The notes under the pieces are model-generated. The model saw only the letters and a program-made list of their open reading frames with translations. It was not told where the DNA came from and did not search any database. Below are positions 54,784 through 63,694 of a stretch of DNA of 64,000 bases, piece after piece. Position numbers and translations under genes: made by a program. Origin of the DNA: Serratia quinivorans (lineage in GTDB: Bacteria > Pseudomonadota > Gammaproteobacteria > Enterobacterales > Enterobacteriaceae); contig UGYN01000002.1 in assembly GCA_900457075.1 (NCBI GenBank), positions 1,550,001 to 1,614,000 of the forward strand. The letters are read 5' to 3'. Position 1 is the first letter of the stretch. The number at the start of each line of letters is the position of its first letter.

Positions 54784-54790
54784 TCCCGGA

Positions 54791-54815
54791 AAGCGCCGCC
54801 TGCGGCGCTTTTTTT
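54791..54815 (+). terminator. Intrinsic terminator of ettA
   Basis: AAGCGCCGC / GCGGCGCTT arms with a two-base loop and seven T follow the ettA stop. The T-run reaches the stop codon of the convergent LysR gene. Confidence 0.9.
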
Positions 54816-55725
54816 ATTCCCACGCCAGTTCGCGGGCATAATCGTCAAACACCGGGTGTTGCAATACCACGTCGATAAAACAGGCCAGCGCCGGTGAATT
54901 CAGCTTGCGGCTTGGATAAACCAGATACAGCTCATTGCCTTCCGCCTGCCATTCCGGCAATACCTCCACCAATTGCTTCTGCGCCACTACCTCGCGGCTA
55001 AGAAACGCCGGTAGCATGGTGATACCCGCACCAGCAATCGCACATTCACGCGCGTACAGCAGATTATCGGTAACATGCCGCATCGGCAGCTGCCAACGAA
55101 AATACTCGTCGCCCCGACGCAGACTCCAGACCGGCCAGGAGCTGTGCGCAATACAGCGGTGCTGCTGCAACTGTTGCGGATCGACAATCTGCGGGGACTG
55201 CGCCAGATAGGCCGGTGACGCCAGCAAATAACGTGGCGCATGCCCCAAACGACGGCCAATCAGCGAAGAGTCCTGCGGTTTGCCGGTTCGCAGCGCGGCA
55301 TCGAACCCCTCCTGCACCATATCTACCATGGCATCAGATACCGACACCTCCAGCGAGACATCCGGATATTGCCGCTGGAAATCCGCCGCCAGCCGCGCCA
55401 GCAAGGTCGCCCCCAACCCGGCGGGGGTCGAGATGCGCAACCGCCCACTGGGGTTATCACGCAGCCGTTGCAGCGCCAGATCGGCCCGTTCGGCGGCGGA
55501 CAGCATTTCCTGACAGTGTTCCAGATAGCGTTCACCGGCAAAGGTCAGATTGAGCTGACGGGTGGTGCGGTTCAACAGCCGCAGGCCCAGCGTCTGTTCC
55601 AACTGACTAATGCGCTGGCTGACGCTGGACTTTGGCAAGGCAGCCCGTTTGGCGGCGGCGGTATAACTGCCACATTCAGCCACCAGCGCAAACAACGCCA
55701 TATCCTGAAGCTGTTTAAACCTCAT
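54814..55725 (-). CDS. LysR-family regulator next to an alcohol dehydrogenase gene
   Basis: The 303-residue protein has the N-terminal winged helix (DMALFALVAECGSYTAAAKR, SSVSQRISQLEQTLGLRLLN) and a substrate-binding domain of the DsdC/AaeR-like group (RLRISTPAGLGATLLARLAA). It is divergent, with a 98-bp gap, from a zinc-type alcohol dehydrogenase gene, which it probably controls. This pair is not in the E. coli ettA-nadR interval. The effector is unknown. Confidence 0.88.
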   Translation of the reverse strand: MRFKQLQDMALFALVAECGSYTAAAKRAALPKSSVSQRISQLEQTLGLRLLNRTTRQLNLTFAGERYLEHCQEMLSAAERADLALQRLRDNPSGRLRISTPAGLGATLLARLAADFQRQYPDVSLEVSVSDAMVDMVQEGFDAALRTGKPQDSSLIGRRLGHAPRYLLASPAYLAQSPQIVDPQQLQQHRCIAHSSWPVWSLRRGDEYFRWQLPMRHVTDNLLYARECAIAGAGITMLPAFLSREVVAQKQLVEVLPEWQAEGNELYLVYPSRKLNSPALACFIDVVLQHPVFDDYARELAWE

Positions 55726-55823
55726 TGTTCACCTCCAACGAACACTCAGTTAGTTATTGTCCATCTTATCATCAACTGCCAACAGGTCTACACTGAGGGT
55801 ATTCATTCGAAAGGAGCACAGTC

Positions 55824-56825
55824 ATGTCGATTAAAGCCATTGCCGTAGACCCAAAAAACCCCGCCAACTTCATTGCAATCAGCCCGGAAAAACCCACCCC
55901 AGGCCAGTACGATTTATTGGTTGAAGTCAAAGCGGTGTCGGTCAACCCGGTGGATACCAAGGTCCATGCCGGCCTGCAAAAAAGTGGCCTGCAACAGCCC
56001 CGTATTCTCGGTTGGGATGCCAGCGGTATCGTGGTCGAAGTGGGCAGCAGCGTCAGCGGTTTCAAACCCGGTGATGAAGTCTGGTACGCCGGTGATATCA
56101 CCCGCCCAGGCAGCAACACTACCCATCAGTTGATTGACTCACGTATTACCGCCCATAAGCCGCAAAGTCTGAACTGGGCTGAAGCCGCCGCCATGCCGCT
56201 GACCGCTCTGACCGCCTGGGAAGCGCTGTTCGAGCACCTGAAGATTCAGGACGCCGCACCCGGTAAAACCCTGTTGATTATCGGCGGTGCCGGTGGCGTA
56301 GGTTCGCTGGCGATCCCGTTTGCCGCACAGCGCAGTCAGGTAAAGGTGATTGCGACCGCCTCACGCCCAGAGTCAGCGGCCTGGTGCCGGGAGCGCGGTG
56401 CCGATCTGGTGGTGGACTACCGCGATCTGAAAGCCAATCTGGCGCAGCAGGGCATTGAGAATGTGGATTATATTCTTTGCCTGAACGACACCGACGGGCA
56501 CTGGAAAGCGATTTCCGATCTGATTGCGCCAATGGGCCATATCTGTACCATCGTCGAAAATGCACAGCCGTTGGACCAAAATGCGCTGAAGTTGAAAAGT
56601 GCCGCTTTGCATTGGGAGTTGATGTTTACTCGCAGCATGTTCACCACGCCGGACATCGCCCAACAGGGTGAGATCCTCAAGCAAGTGGCGCAACTGCTGG
56701 ATGAAGGAAAACTGAGTACCACCCTGAGCGAAACCTTGCAGGGGTTGACGGTCGACACCCTGACCGCCGCGCATAAAAAACTGCTCGACGGGCATATGCA
56801 GGGCAAACTGGTGATTGTTTACTGA
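55824..56825 (+). CDS. MDR-superfamily alcohol dehydrogenase/quinone reductase-like oxidoreductase
   Basis: The 333-residue medium-chain dehydrogenase/reductase starts MSIKAIAVDPKNPANFIAIS. It has the GroES-like domain (VKAVSVNPVDTKVHAG, LGWDASGIVVEVGSSVSGFK) and the Rossmann motif LLIIGGAGGVGSLAI (about 150-164). The catalytic zinc ligands of classical ADHs are not evident, so it may be a zinc-independent NADPH reductase of the quinone-oxidoreductase type. AAAGGAG lies before the start. It is divergent from the LysR gene. Confidence 0.87.
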   Translation: MSIKAIAVDPKNPANFIAISPEKPTPGQYDLLVEVKAVSVNPVDTKVHAGLQKSGLQQPRILGWDASGIVVEVGSSVSGFKPGDEVWYAGDITRPGSNTTHQLIDSRITAHKPQSLNWAEAAAMPLTALTAWEALFEHLKIQDAAPGKTLLIIGGAGGVGSLAIPFAAQRSQVKVIATASRPESAAWCRERGADLVVDYRDLKANLAQQGIENVDYILCLNDTDGHWKAISDLIAPMGHICTIVENAQPLDQNALKLKSAALHWELMFTRSMFTTPDIAQQGEILKQVAQLLDEGKLSTTLSETLQGLTVDTLTAAHKKLLDGHMQGKLVIVY

Positions 56826-56833
56826 TGGCAGAC

Positions 56834-56855
56834 GGGGCGCAGCACGCTGCGCCCC
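56834..56855. other. Hairpin between the dehydrogenase gene and nadR, no T-run
   Basis: GGGGCGCAGC-AC-GCTGCGCCCC is a perfect 10-bp stem in the 36-bp gap of two convergent genes. It may act as a terminator or RNA end without a T-tract. Confidence 0.5.
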
Positions 56856-56861
56856 GATGGC

Positions 56862-58120
56862 TTATACCGCCGCAACACCGAGCAGCCGACTGGCATCAGC
56901 CGCCAGCAGTTGTTTAACCAGCTCAACGCAGCGCAGGAAGCGTTCGTCATAGTCGCTGGACTCCACGTGTACATACTCGATGTTATTGGCCCGCAGCATC
57001 TCTTCCAACAAATGCTGGAACACTTTGCGATCCTTGGGGTTACCCAGGCTGCGCAGGCCATCCGCCACCCAGGGGGTGTTGTTTTCCAGCAGGATCACCA
57101 GATCAAACCGGTACTCGTCGATCAGCGCCTGCACAAAGGGGTGCTCTCGCCCTTCGTACTTTTTACAAAAGGCCTGAGTGGTGACGAAGTCGGTGTCGAT
57201 AAAGGCCACTTTATTGGCGTACTTCACCGCAAAGTCGACGTACTGCGCCTGCCCAAGAGCAATCTTGTCGTAGTCGGAATACTGCAGCGCCATCTCATCC
57301 CCACCGAGGTGCGAGAACACATAGTCGCGGCCATATTCCCAGGCACTGGTGGTGTTAAAGATGTTTGCCAGCTTATTCACCAGCGTCGATTTGCCGCTCG
57401 ACTCACCGCCGAGGATCGCCACGGTACGAACAAAGAACGGCTTCACTTCGGTTGGAATATAATCCCAATAAAGGAACGGATCCTGACGGATCTGGCGGCC
57501 GCTGATATTCATAAATGAACGTTCGGGATCAATCAGAACGGTCTCAATCCCCAGATGTTCACGGTAGCGCGGGCATCCTGCGCTTCGCTGGAATAGATAA
57601 AGCTCGGCACAATGGCTTTCTGTTCCAGAAAAGCCTTCACCCCATCGCTCCAGACGTTCCAGCCATGCGGATAGGGTTCAATGCCCTGTTCGTCGAAGGA
57701 ATGAATATGGATGTTTTTCTGGTACTTGAAGGTTTGCAGCAGCCAGCGCAGACGATCGCTGACCGTCGGCTGTTGCGACATTGAACTGTTTTCGAACAGC
57801 TCCCGGTCGCGGGGTTCGTCGTGACACAGGATCACGTGCAGCTCATCTACCTGGCTGCAGGCGCGCTGGATCAGGTAAATGTGGCCGGTGTGCAGAGGGT
57901 AAAATTTACCAAACACCACGCCAACCTTTTTCTCACGCCGTGGAAATTCCAGGCCAAGGTAGCGGTGCAGCGCCTCCAGTTTCTGGGCGCTCGGACTTTT
58001 GATTTTGTCGTTCAGTAACTGGCTGAGATAGCCTTTGGTCATGCCACTGGCATCCGCCACCTGCTGCAGAGTGCAGCTCTTCTGCTTAATCGACGCCTTC
58101 AGGTAATCGAATTGCCGCAT
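56862..58120 (-). pseudogene. nadR: NadR, NAD repressor/NMN adenylyltransferase/ribosylnicotinamide kinase, frameshifted
   Basis: ATG 58120 after GGAGGGG starts MRQFDYLKASIKQ. The N-terminal HTH (TLQQVADASGMTKGYLSQLL) and the NMN adenylyltransferase domain (GVVFGKFYPLHTGHIYL) read in one frame to about residue 196. That frame ends in SSEAQDA-RATVNIWGLRPF, while the ribosylnicotinamide kinase domain (TVAILGGESSGKSTLVNKLA) continues in another. Adding one C to the CCC at 57571-57573 restores D-A-P-R-Y-R-E-H-L-G-I-E and a 419-residue protein like E. coli NadR. It is a real lesion or a sequence error. A restart at ATG 57512 could still give a separate kinase domain. Confidence 0.88.
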
Positions 58121-58176
58121 AGCCCCTCCGTTTAATATGCTAAACAAAATAGCATAATCTGCACACCGCGTGGCAA

Positions 58177-59562
58177 TTAATAAAACTGTTCCAGCACGTC
58201 CAATGCGTCCGCCAGTTTCTTCACGCCGAACACCTGCATATTGGCCGGTGGTTTCTTGGGTACGTTGGCATGTGGCACGATGGCCCGCTTGAAACCGTGT
58301 TTCGCCGCTTCGGAAATACGTTCCTGGCCGCTCGGCACCGGCCGGATCTCCCCCGCCAGCCCCACTTCGCCAAACACCACCAAATCGTTTGGCAGCGGGC
58401 GATCGCGCAGGCTGGACACCAGCGACATCAGCAACGCCAGATCGGCGCTGGTTTCACTGACTTTCACCCCGCCAACCACGTTAACAAACACGTCCTGATC
58501 CGACATCTGCAGCCCGCCGTGGCGATGCAGCACCGCCAGCAGGATCGCCAACCGGTTTTGTTCCAGACCCACGGCCACCCGACGCGGATTGGACATCATC
58601 GAATGATCCACCAGCGCCTGAATTTCCACCAGCAACGGCCGCGTGCCTTCCCACACCACCATCACCGAACTGCCGGAGGTGACCTCATCGCCACGGCTGA
58701 GGAAAATGGCCGATGGGTTGCTGACTTCACGCAGGCCCTGTTCTGTCATGGCGAAAACGCCCAATTCATTCACCGCACCAAAGCGGTTTTTGTGGCTGCG
58801 CAGGGTACGAAAACGCGAATCGGCGTCGCCGTCCAGCAGCACCGAGCAGTCAATACAGTGTTCCAAAACTTTCGGCCCGGCCAGAGAGCCGTCTTTGGTG
58901 ACGTGTCCCACCATCACAATCGCCACACCGCGCGTCTTGGCGAAGCGCGTCAGGTAGGCGGCGGTTTCACGCACCTGCGCTACGCTGCCCGGCGAAGACT
59001 GAATGTCCGCCATGTGCATCACCTGGATGGAGTCAATCACCATCAGTTTCGGCTGTTCCTGCTCGGCAATCAGGCAGATCTGCTCGATACTGGTTTCCGA
59101 CAGCATATTCAGGCCGCCAGTCGGTAAGCCAAGACGGTGGGCGCGCATCGCGACCTGCTGCAATGATTCTTCACCGGTGACGTACAGGGTTTTCATCTGT
59201 TCGGAAAGTTTGCACAGCACCTGCAACAGCAGCGTACTCTTGCCGGCGCCAGGGTTACCGCCGATCAGGATCGCACTGCCCGGCACCACCCCGCCCCCCA
59301 GCACCCGGTCAAACTCAAGGAAACCGGTGGAGAAACGCGGCAGCTCATCCAGACTGATGTCCGACAGTTTTTGCACCTTGCTGATGCCGGCATCGCCGGC
59401 GTAGCCGCTCAGGCGCTCATTGCGAGAAGAGGAAGACACCGCAGCCAGACGCACTTCTGTAATGCTGTTCCAGGCGTGGCAAGCGCTGCACTGCCCTTGC
59501 CAGCGCGGATAATCGGCCCCGCACTCATTACATACAAACGCCCGTTTTGCTGCTTTTGCCAC
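58177..59562 (-). CDS. radA: DNA recombination/repair protein RadA
   Basis: The 461-residue protein has an N-terminal zinc finger (FVCNECGADYPRWQGQCSAC), the RecA-like ATPase core with Walker A IGGNPGAGKSTLLLQ, the RadA-specific KNRFG motif, and a C-terminal Lon-like domain (RPLPNDLVVFGEVGLAGEIR). It drives branch migration in recombination intermediates. It lies between serB and nadR in the conserved serB-radA-nadR unit, 62 bp after serB. Confidence 0.97.
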   Translation of the reverse strand: MAKAAKRAFVCNECGADYPRWQGQCSACHAWNSITEVRLAAVSSSSRNERLSGYAGDAGISKVQKLSDISLDELPRFSTGFLEFDRVLGGGVVPGSAILIGGNPGAGKSTLLLQVLCKLSEQMKTLYVTGEESLQQVAMRAHRLGLPTGGLNMLSETSIEQICLIAEQEQPKLMVIDSIQVMHMADIQSSPGSVAQVRETAAYLTRFAKTRGVAIVMVGHVTKDGSLAGPKVLEHCIDCSVLLDGDADSRFRTLRSHKNRFGAVNELGVFAMTEQGLREVSNPSAIFLSRGDEVTSGSSVMVVWEGTRPLLVEIQALVDHSMMSNPRRVAVGLEQNRLAILLAVLHRHGGLQMSDQDVFVNVVGGVKVSETSADLALLMSLVSSLRDRPLPNDLVVFGEVGLAGEIRPVPSGQERISEAAKHGFKRAIVPHANVPKKPPANMQVFGVKKLADALDVLEQFY

Positions 59563-59624
59563 GTATTACCTCTGTTTTTACCACATTGCCGCTGTCTGGC
59601 ATTATCGCCGGATCAGGGTCAACT

Positions 59625-60602
59625 TTAGCGAACTTCGTGTTTCAGGCTGCCGGTCAGTACACACAGCACGCCAATCAGGTCAGCATGGCGAATCGACACC
59701 TGCGCCTTCTCATAGACTTTCGGTTTGGCGTGATAGGCAATGCCCAACCCGGCAACCTGCATCATTTTTAAATCGTTGGCACCGTCGCCGATGGCCACGG
59801 TTTGCTGCGGCGGAATACCCAGTTTTTCTGCCAGTGCGACCAGCGTATCGGCTTTAAACTGCGCATCGACTATCGGTCCCAGCACTTCACCGGTCAACTT
59901 GCCGTCGCGAATTTCCAGCTCATTAGCCGCCACCGCCACCAATTTTAGTTTATCGCGCAGGTACTCGGCATAATAGGTGAAACCGCCGGAAGCGATCGCC
60001 ACGTGCCAGTCCATCGCCTGCAGCTTGCGCACCAGGTTGACCAGCCCAGGCATCAGTGGCAGCTCATCGCGCACCTGCTTGAGGATATTGGCATCGGCGC
60101 CTTTCAGCGTGCCGACGCGTTGGCGCAGGCTGGCGGTAAAATCCAGTTCACCCCGCATCGCACGTTCGGTGACTTCAGACACTTGCTCACCGACGCCTGC
60201 CAGTTTGGCGATCTCGTCGATGCATTCAATTTCTATCGCCGTAGAGTCCATATCCATCACCAGCAACCCAGGGGTACGCAAATGAGGAATTTTGCCGAGA
60301 GGAGCCACATCCAGCCCGCTCTCCGCCGCCAACAGCTTGGCGCGTGCCGTCAGGGTGCCAGCCAGACGCACCACCTGATAGTCCTCGACGCACCAGGCGG
60401 TAACAATCACCATCGCCGCACCCAGCTTGCGCTGGAAATCGGTAATGCGCGTTTTGTTCAGTTCTCTGCCATATAATAGCCAACCGGTATGACCCGCCCG
60501 ATAATCCAGCGGCATCACTTCGTCACCGCTCAGCGAAAGGGGAAGACCCGGCCATTGAGAGATCTCTGCCGGGAGATCGCAATAGGTCAGACTATTCGAC
60601 AT
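59625..60602 (-). CDS. serB: Phosphoserine phosphatase SerB
   Basis: ATG 60602, preceded by AGGAG and AAGG, gives 325 residues starting MSNSLTYCDLPAEISQWPGL; a seven-codon extension is not needed. The HAD motifs are LLVMDMDSTAIEIECIDEIA, IASGGF and AIGDGANDLKMM. It removes phosphate from phosphoserine in the last step of serine synthesis. It heads the serB-radA-nadR unit and is divergent from ytjB. Confidence 0.97.
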   Translation of the reverse strand: MSNSLTYCDLPAEISQWPGLPLSLSGDEVMPLDYRAGHTGWLLYGRELNKTRITDFQRKLGAAMVIVTAWCVEDYQVVRLAGTLTARAKLLAAESGLDVAPLGKIPHLRTPGLLVMDMDSTAIEIECIDEIAKLAGVGEQVSEVTERAMRGELDFTASLRQRVGTLKGADANILKQVRDELPLMPGLVNLVRKLQAMDWHVAIASGGFTYYAEYLRDKLKLVAVAANELEIRDGKLTGEVLGPIVDAQFKADTLVALAEKLGIPPQQTVAIGDGANDLKMMQVAGLGIAYHAKPKVYEKAQVSIRHADLIGVLCVLTGSLKHEVR

Positions 60603-60706
60603 CCTTAACTCCTGAAAAAACACTGCATGATAAAACGACGCATCAAGCTATCCTATCGCCATTGCTTCTGGCAACATAAAGTGTCCAAGATGCCCAAGGA
60701 ACCTGC

Positions 60707-61411
60707 ATGGCTCGCGCTAAACTGAAATTTCGCCTGCACCGCACCGCTATTATCCTGATTTGCCTGGCTTTGCTGGTACTGTTGATGCAGGGCGCGTCCT
60801 ATTTTAGCCTGAGTCACCAACTGGCGCGATCCGAACAGGTGGAAGAACTGGCGCAAACGCTGACCAAACAGGTGGCCTCCAGCCTGGCTCCGCTGATGGA
60901 CGACGACAGCGACGTCGATAACCAGCGCATCGACGCCATCCTCAAACAGCTCACCGGAGGCAGCCGCATTCTGGACGCCAGCGTCTATCAGCTCGACGGC
61001 ACGTTGGTTTCCCACGCCGGTGAACAGATAAGTATACGCGATCGTTTGTCGCTCGACGGTAAACGCGCCGGCAGCTACTTCAATCATCAACTGGTCGAGT
61101 CCATTCAGGGCAAAGACGGCCCAATCGGCTTTATCCGCATCACGCTGGACACCCACGTACTGGCGACCGAATCCAAACAGGTGGATAACACCACCAACCT
61201 ACTGCGCCTGATGATCCTGCTGGCTCTGGCCATCGGCATTATTCTGGCGCGTACGCTACTGCAACACCGCCGCAGCCGCTGGCAGCAATCGCCTTACCTG
61301 CTGACTGCCAATACGCCATTGGAAGAAGGTAACACGGTAGAAAATGACGATGACGACGCGCGGCCGGATGCGAATAAAGAAGAAGAGAAGAAGCCCGAGA
61401 GCGGTTCTTAA
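60707..61411 (+). CDS. ytjB: YtjB (SmpA), inner-membrane protein of unknown function
   Basis: The 234-residue protein has an N-terminal membrane segment (AIILICLALLVLLMQGASYF), a periplasmic region of about 140 residues and a second membrane segment (LRLMILLALAIGIILARTLL), then an acidic, low-complexity tail. It matches the YtjB/SmpA family (virulence factor hemolysin regulator in annotation), with no proven function. Its stop overlaps that of convergent yjjJ at TTAA. In E. coli lplA lies next to ytjB; it is absent here. Confidence 0.9.
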   Translation: MARAKLKFRLHRTAIILICLALLVLLMQGASYFSLSHQLARSEQVEELAQTLTKQVASSLAPLMDDDSDVDNQRIDAILKQLTGGSRILDASVYQLDGTLVSHAGEQISIRDRLSLDGKRAGSYFNHQLVESIQGKDGPIGFIRITLDTHVLATESKQVDNTTNLLRLMILLALAIGIILARTLLQHRRSRWQQSPYLLTANTPLEEGNTVENDDDDARPDANKEEEKKPESGS

Positions 61412-62751
61412 GCCATTCGCTGAATACGCTCGTTCAGCCCCTGAACCTGTGCCAGCATCTGGTCGGCGATAACGCGAAAATCTTCGCTGATAAGTGTATG
61501 CCGTGCCACACGTTGCCAAAACTCCAGCGCCATCAATTCCGCCTGCCGCCAAACGGCACCGCTGACTTCATGACCCAATCGGATTTCCAACGCTTGATGG
61601 CGCATATTACCGCTGCTGGTTGGCGCAAATGCCATCGGCAACATGTCATACAAAGGGGCTAAAACCACCGGCCGCTGTTCGGGGTGCAGAAACGACAAGT
61701 TCCCCTGATGCATATCGCTATTGGCAATCAACCTGCCGAATGCCCAATACAGAGCCATTCTCTGACAGGTGGGGTTGTCTATCACACCATGCTGCAATAA
61801 CCCTTGCGCCGCCGTAACCCAATTGGCATTGCCGCTACCGCTAAACTCGGCATCCAATGCTTCGAGTGAAACCATCGCCACCCGGCCAAACGGGCCGATG
61901 CGATCGAACCGTTCAATTTCCAGAAAACACTGCTGATTTTCACCCAACAAGACTTCACTTCGTGCCGCAGGCAACCCCGCTTCCGCCACGACCTGTAACG
62001 CCAGTGACTCTGCGATCAGCAAATCACTCCAACGCTGTGCATTGGGGTTTTCCGGGGCCGTACTGAATTTAACCAATACATGACCTTGTCGCTCGTCCCT
62101 CAGTTCAGCATAAGCAATAAACTTGGGTTGCTCACCACCGGCAGAAGACCCGACCAGTTCCCCTGCAAGCGCCTTCTCAGCCAGCTCTGCGTAACGGGCT
62201 GTTTTTTCCGCCATCGGCACTGCCGGCTCCAGGTCATGTACCAGCCAGCGTTGATAGCTGCCGTTGCCAGGCAGCAGGTTACCGCTCATGTCATCACCAA
62301 AGTGACAAAGCGCCCACAGTCGCTGCTCTTCGTTCCAAAGCAGAGTATCTTCCGGCAGGCGCAATACTTGAGAAACCGCCTTCCCCCATGCCCGGCCAAG
62401 AAAACCTATCGGCCGCAGATCGTTCAGATACCAAGGCAGACCATCATAAAGTTGCCATTCACCATTTTGCTCATTTTGTACCGCGCATCCTTCAGCCGGA
62501 TAGACAGGATAAAGCGTGGCAAACTTATGTGCCTTACCCTGCTCATCCACCTGATACAGCGGAAAATGCCCTTCACCTGCCACGCTTCTGAGCAACGCAT
62601 AGCGGGTGGCCCGGCCTTTGCCCATCACCAGTACGCTTCCTGCCAAATTGCGAATACGGCGCGATAATGTCGGTTGACTGATACCCAGCGCTTCAGTAAG
62701 TGCTGTAGATGTCGCTGGGCCATTACGTAGTAATTGCTCGATGCCCGTCAT
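61408..62751 (-). CDS. yjjJ: HipA-like kinase-fold protein YjjJ
   Basis: The 447-residue protein combines an N-terminal helix-turn-helix (TSTALTEALGISQPTLSRRI) with a HipA-type kinase domain. The Gly-rich loop is GSSAGGEQPKF (201-211), the catalytic loop is NSDMHQGNLSF (Asp346, Asn351) and the metal motif is LYDMLPM (Asp369). All active-site residues look intact. No hipB-like antitoxin gene is adjacent, so the fused HTH may take over regulation. E. coli YjjJ is reported as a growth-inhibiting HipA homologue; its substrate is unsettled. It lies between deoD and ytjB. Confidence 0.9.
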   Translation of the reverse strand: MTGIEQLLRNGPATSTALTEALGISQPTLSRRIRNLAGSVLVMGKGRATRYALLRSVAGEGHFPLYQVDEQGKAHKFATLYPVYPAEGCAVQNEQNGEWQLYDGLPWYLNDLRPIGFLGRAWGKAVSQVLRLPEDTLLWNEEQRLWALCHFGDDMSGNLLPGNGSYQRWLVHDLEPAVPMAEKTARYAELAEKALAGELVGSSAGGEQPKFIAYAELRDERQGHVLVKFSTAPENPNAQRWSDLLIAESLALQVVAEAGLPAARSEVLLGENQQCFLEIERFDRIGPFGRVAMVSLEALDAEFSGSGNANWVTAAQGLLQHGVIDNPTCQRMALYWAFGRLIANSDMHQGNLSFLHPEQRPVVLAPLYDMLPMAFAPTSSGNMRHQALEIRLGHEVSGAVWRQAELMALEFWQRVARHTLISEDFRVIADQMLAQVQGLNERIQRMA

Positions 62752-62859
62752 AGATGAATAGATTCGTGAATAGATTTATGAATAGAGTAATAGCGCTAAT
62801 TAGCTGTCAGGTAAAGTATTTGCAGGAAATGATTTAGGAAAGGTGAATAGATTGCTACA

Positions 62860-62883
62860 GGGGCGCAGCAGAGTGCTGCGCCC
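62860..62883. other. Hairpin after deoD, no T-run
   Basis: GGGCGCAGCA / TGCTGCGCCC, a perfect 10-bp stem with a GAG loop, lies 9 bp after the deoD stop. It closely resembles the hairpin at 56834-56855. It may define the 3' end of deo mRNA. Confidence 0.55.
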
Positions 62884-62891
62884 GCTGGATA

Positions 62892-63623
62892 TTACTCTTT
62901 GTCGCCCAGCAGTACAGATTCCAGCGCGATAACGATCATTTCGTTAAAGGTGGTCTGACGTTCTGCCGCGGTGGTCGCTTCGTGACGCAGGATGTGGTCA
63001 GAAACGGTACAAATGGTCAGTGCCTTACAGCCAAACTCTTCGTACAGCTCAGCCGCCACACCGTAGATACCGGCCGCTTCCATTTCCACACCCAGGATGC
63101 CGTACTTCTTCATCACCTGGAACATGTCCGGATCTGGCGTGTAGAACAGGTCAGCGGAGAAGATGTTACCTACGCGCGCCGGGATACCCTGCGCTGCAGC
63201 TGCGTCTACTGCGTTACGCACCATGTCAAAGTCGGCGATTGCCGCGTAGTCATGATCCTTGAAACGCATGCGGTTCACTTTGGAATCGGTGCAAGCACCC
63301 ATGCCGATCACCACGTCACGCAGTTTAACGTCGTCACGCACCGCGCCGCAGGAACCCACACGGATGATTTTCTTCACGCCGAATTCGGCAATCAGTTCAC
63401 GCGCATAAATGGAGCAGGACGGGATACCCATACCGTGACCCATTACGGAGATTTTGCGGCCTTTGTAGGTCCCGGTGAAGCCCAGCATGCCACGCACGTT
63501 GTTCACTTCCACCGCGCCTTCCAGGAAAGTTTCCGCGATGTATTTTGCACGCAGCGGATCGCCCGGCATCAGTACTACGTCAGCGAAATCACCCATTTCA
63601 GCATTAATATGCGGCGTAGCCAT
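62892..63623 (-). CDS. deoD: Purine-nucleoside phosphorylase DeoD
   Basis: The 243-residue protein begins [20 protein letters not shown]. It has the PNP/UDP-family-1 signature [15 protein letters not shown] and the acceptor-site region [19 protein letters not shown]. It splits (deoxy)purine nucleosides with phosphate. It is the last gene of the deo operon and follows deoB by 71 bp containing a terminator-like hairpin. A few extra residues relative to E. coli (239) are at the C-terminus. Confidence 0.97.
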   Translation of the reverse strand: MATPHINAEMGDFADVVLMPGDPLRAKYIAETFLEGAVEVNNVRGMLGFTGTYKGRKISVMGHGMGIPSCSIYARELIAEFGVKKIIRVGSCGAVRDDVKLRDVVIGMGACTDSKVNRMRFKDHDYAAIADFDMVRNAVDAAAAQGIPARVGNIFSADLFYTPDPDMFQVMKKYGILGVEMEAAGIYGVAAELYEEFGCKALTICTVSDHILRHEATTAAERQTTFNEMIVIALESVLLGDKE

Positions 63624-63652
63624 AATTGTCTTCCTTTAAATCGTCGTCATGA

Positions 63653-63682
63653 ATAAAAAAATACGCCGGGCAACCGCCCGGC
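63653..63682 (-). terminator. Terminator-like hairpin between deoB and deoD
   Basis: GCCGGGC-GGTT-GCCCGGC on the minus strand is followed by GTATTTTTTTA, 12 bp after deoB and about 40 bp before deoD. It should reduce, not abolish, read-through into deoD, or mark a processing site. Confidence 0.7.
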
Positions 63683-63694
63683 ACTAACAAAGTC

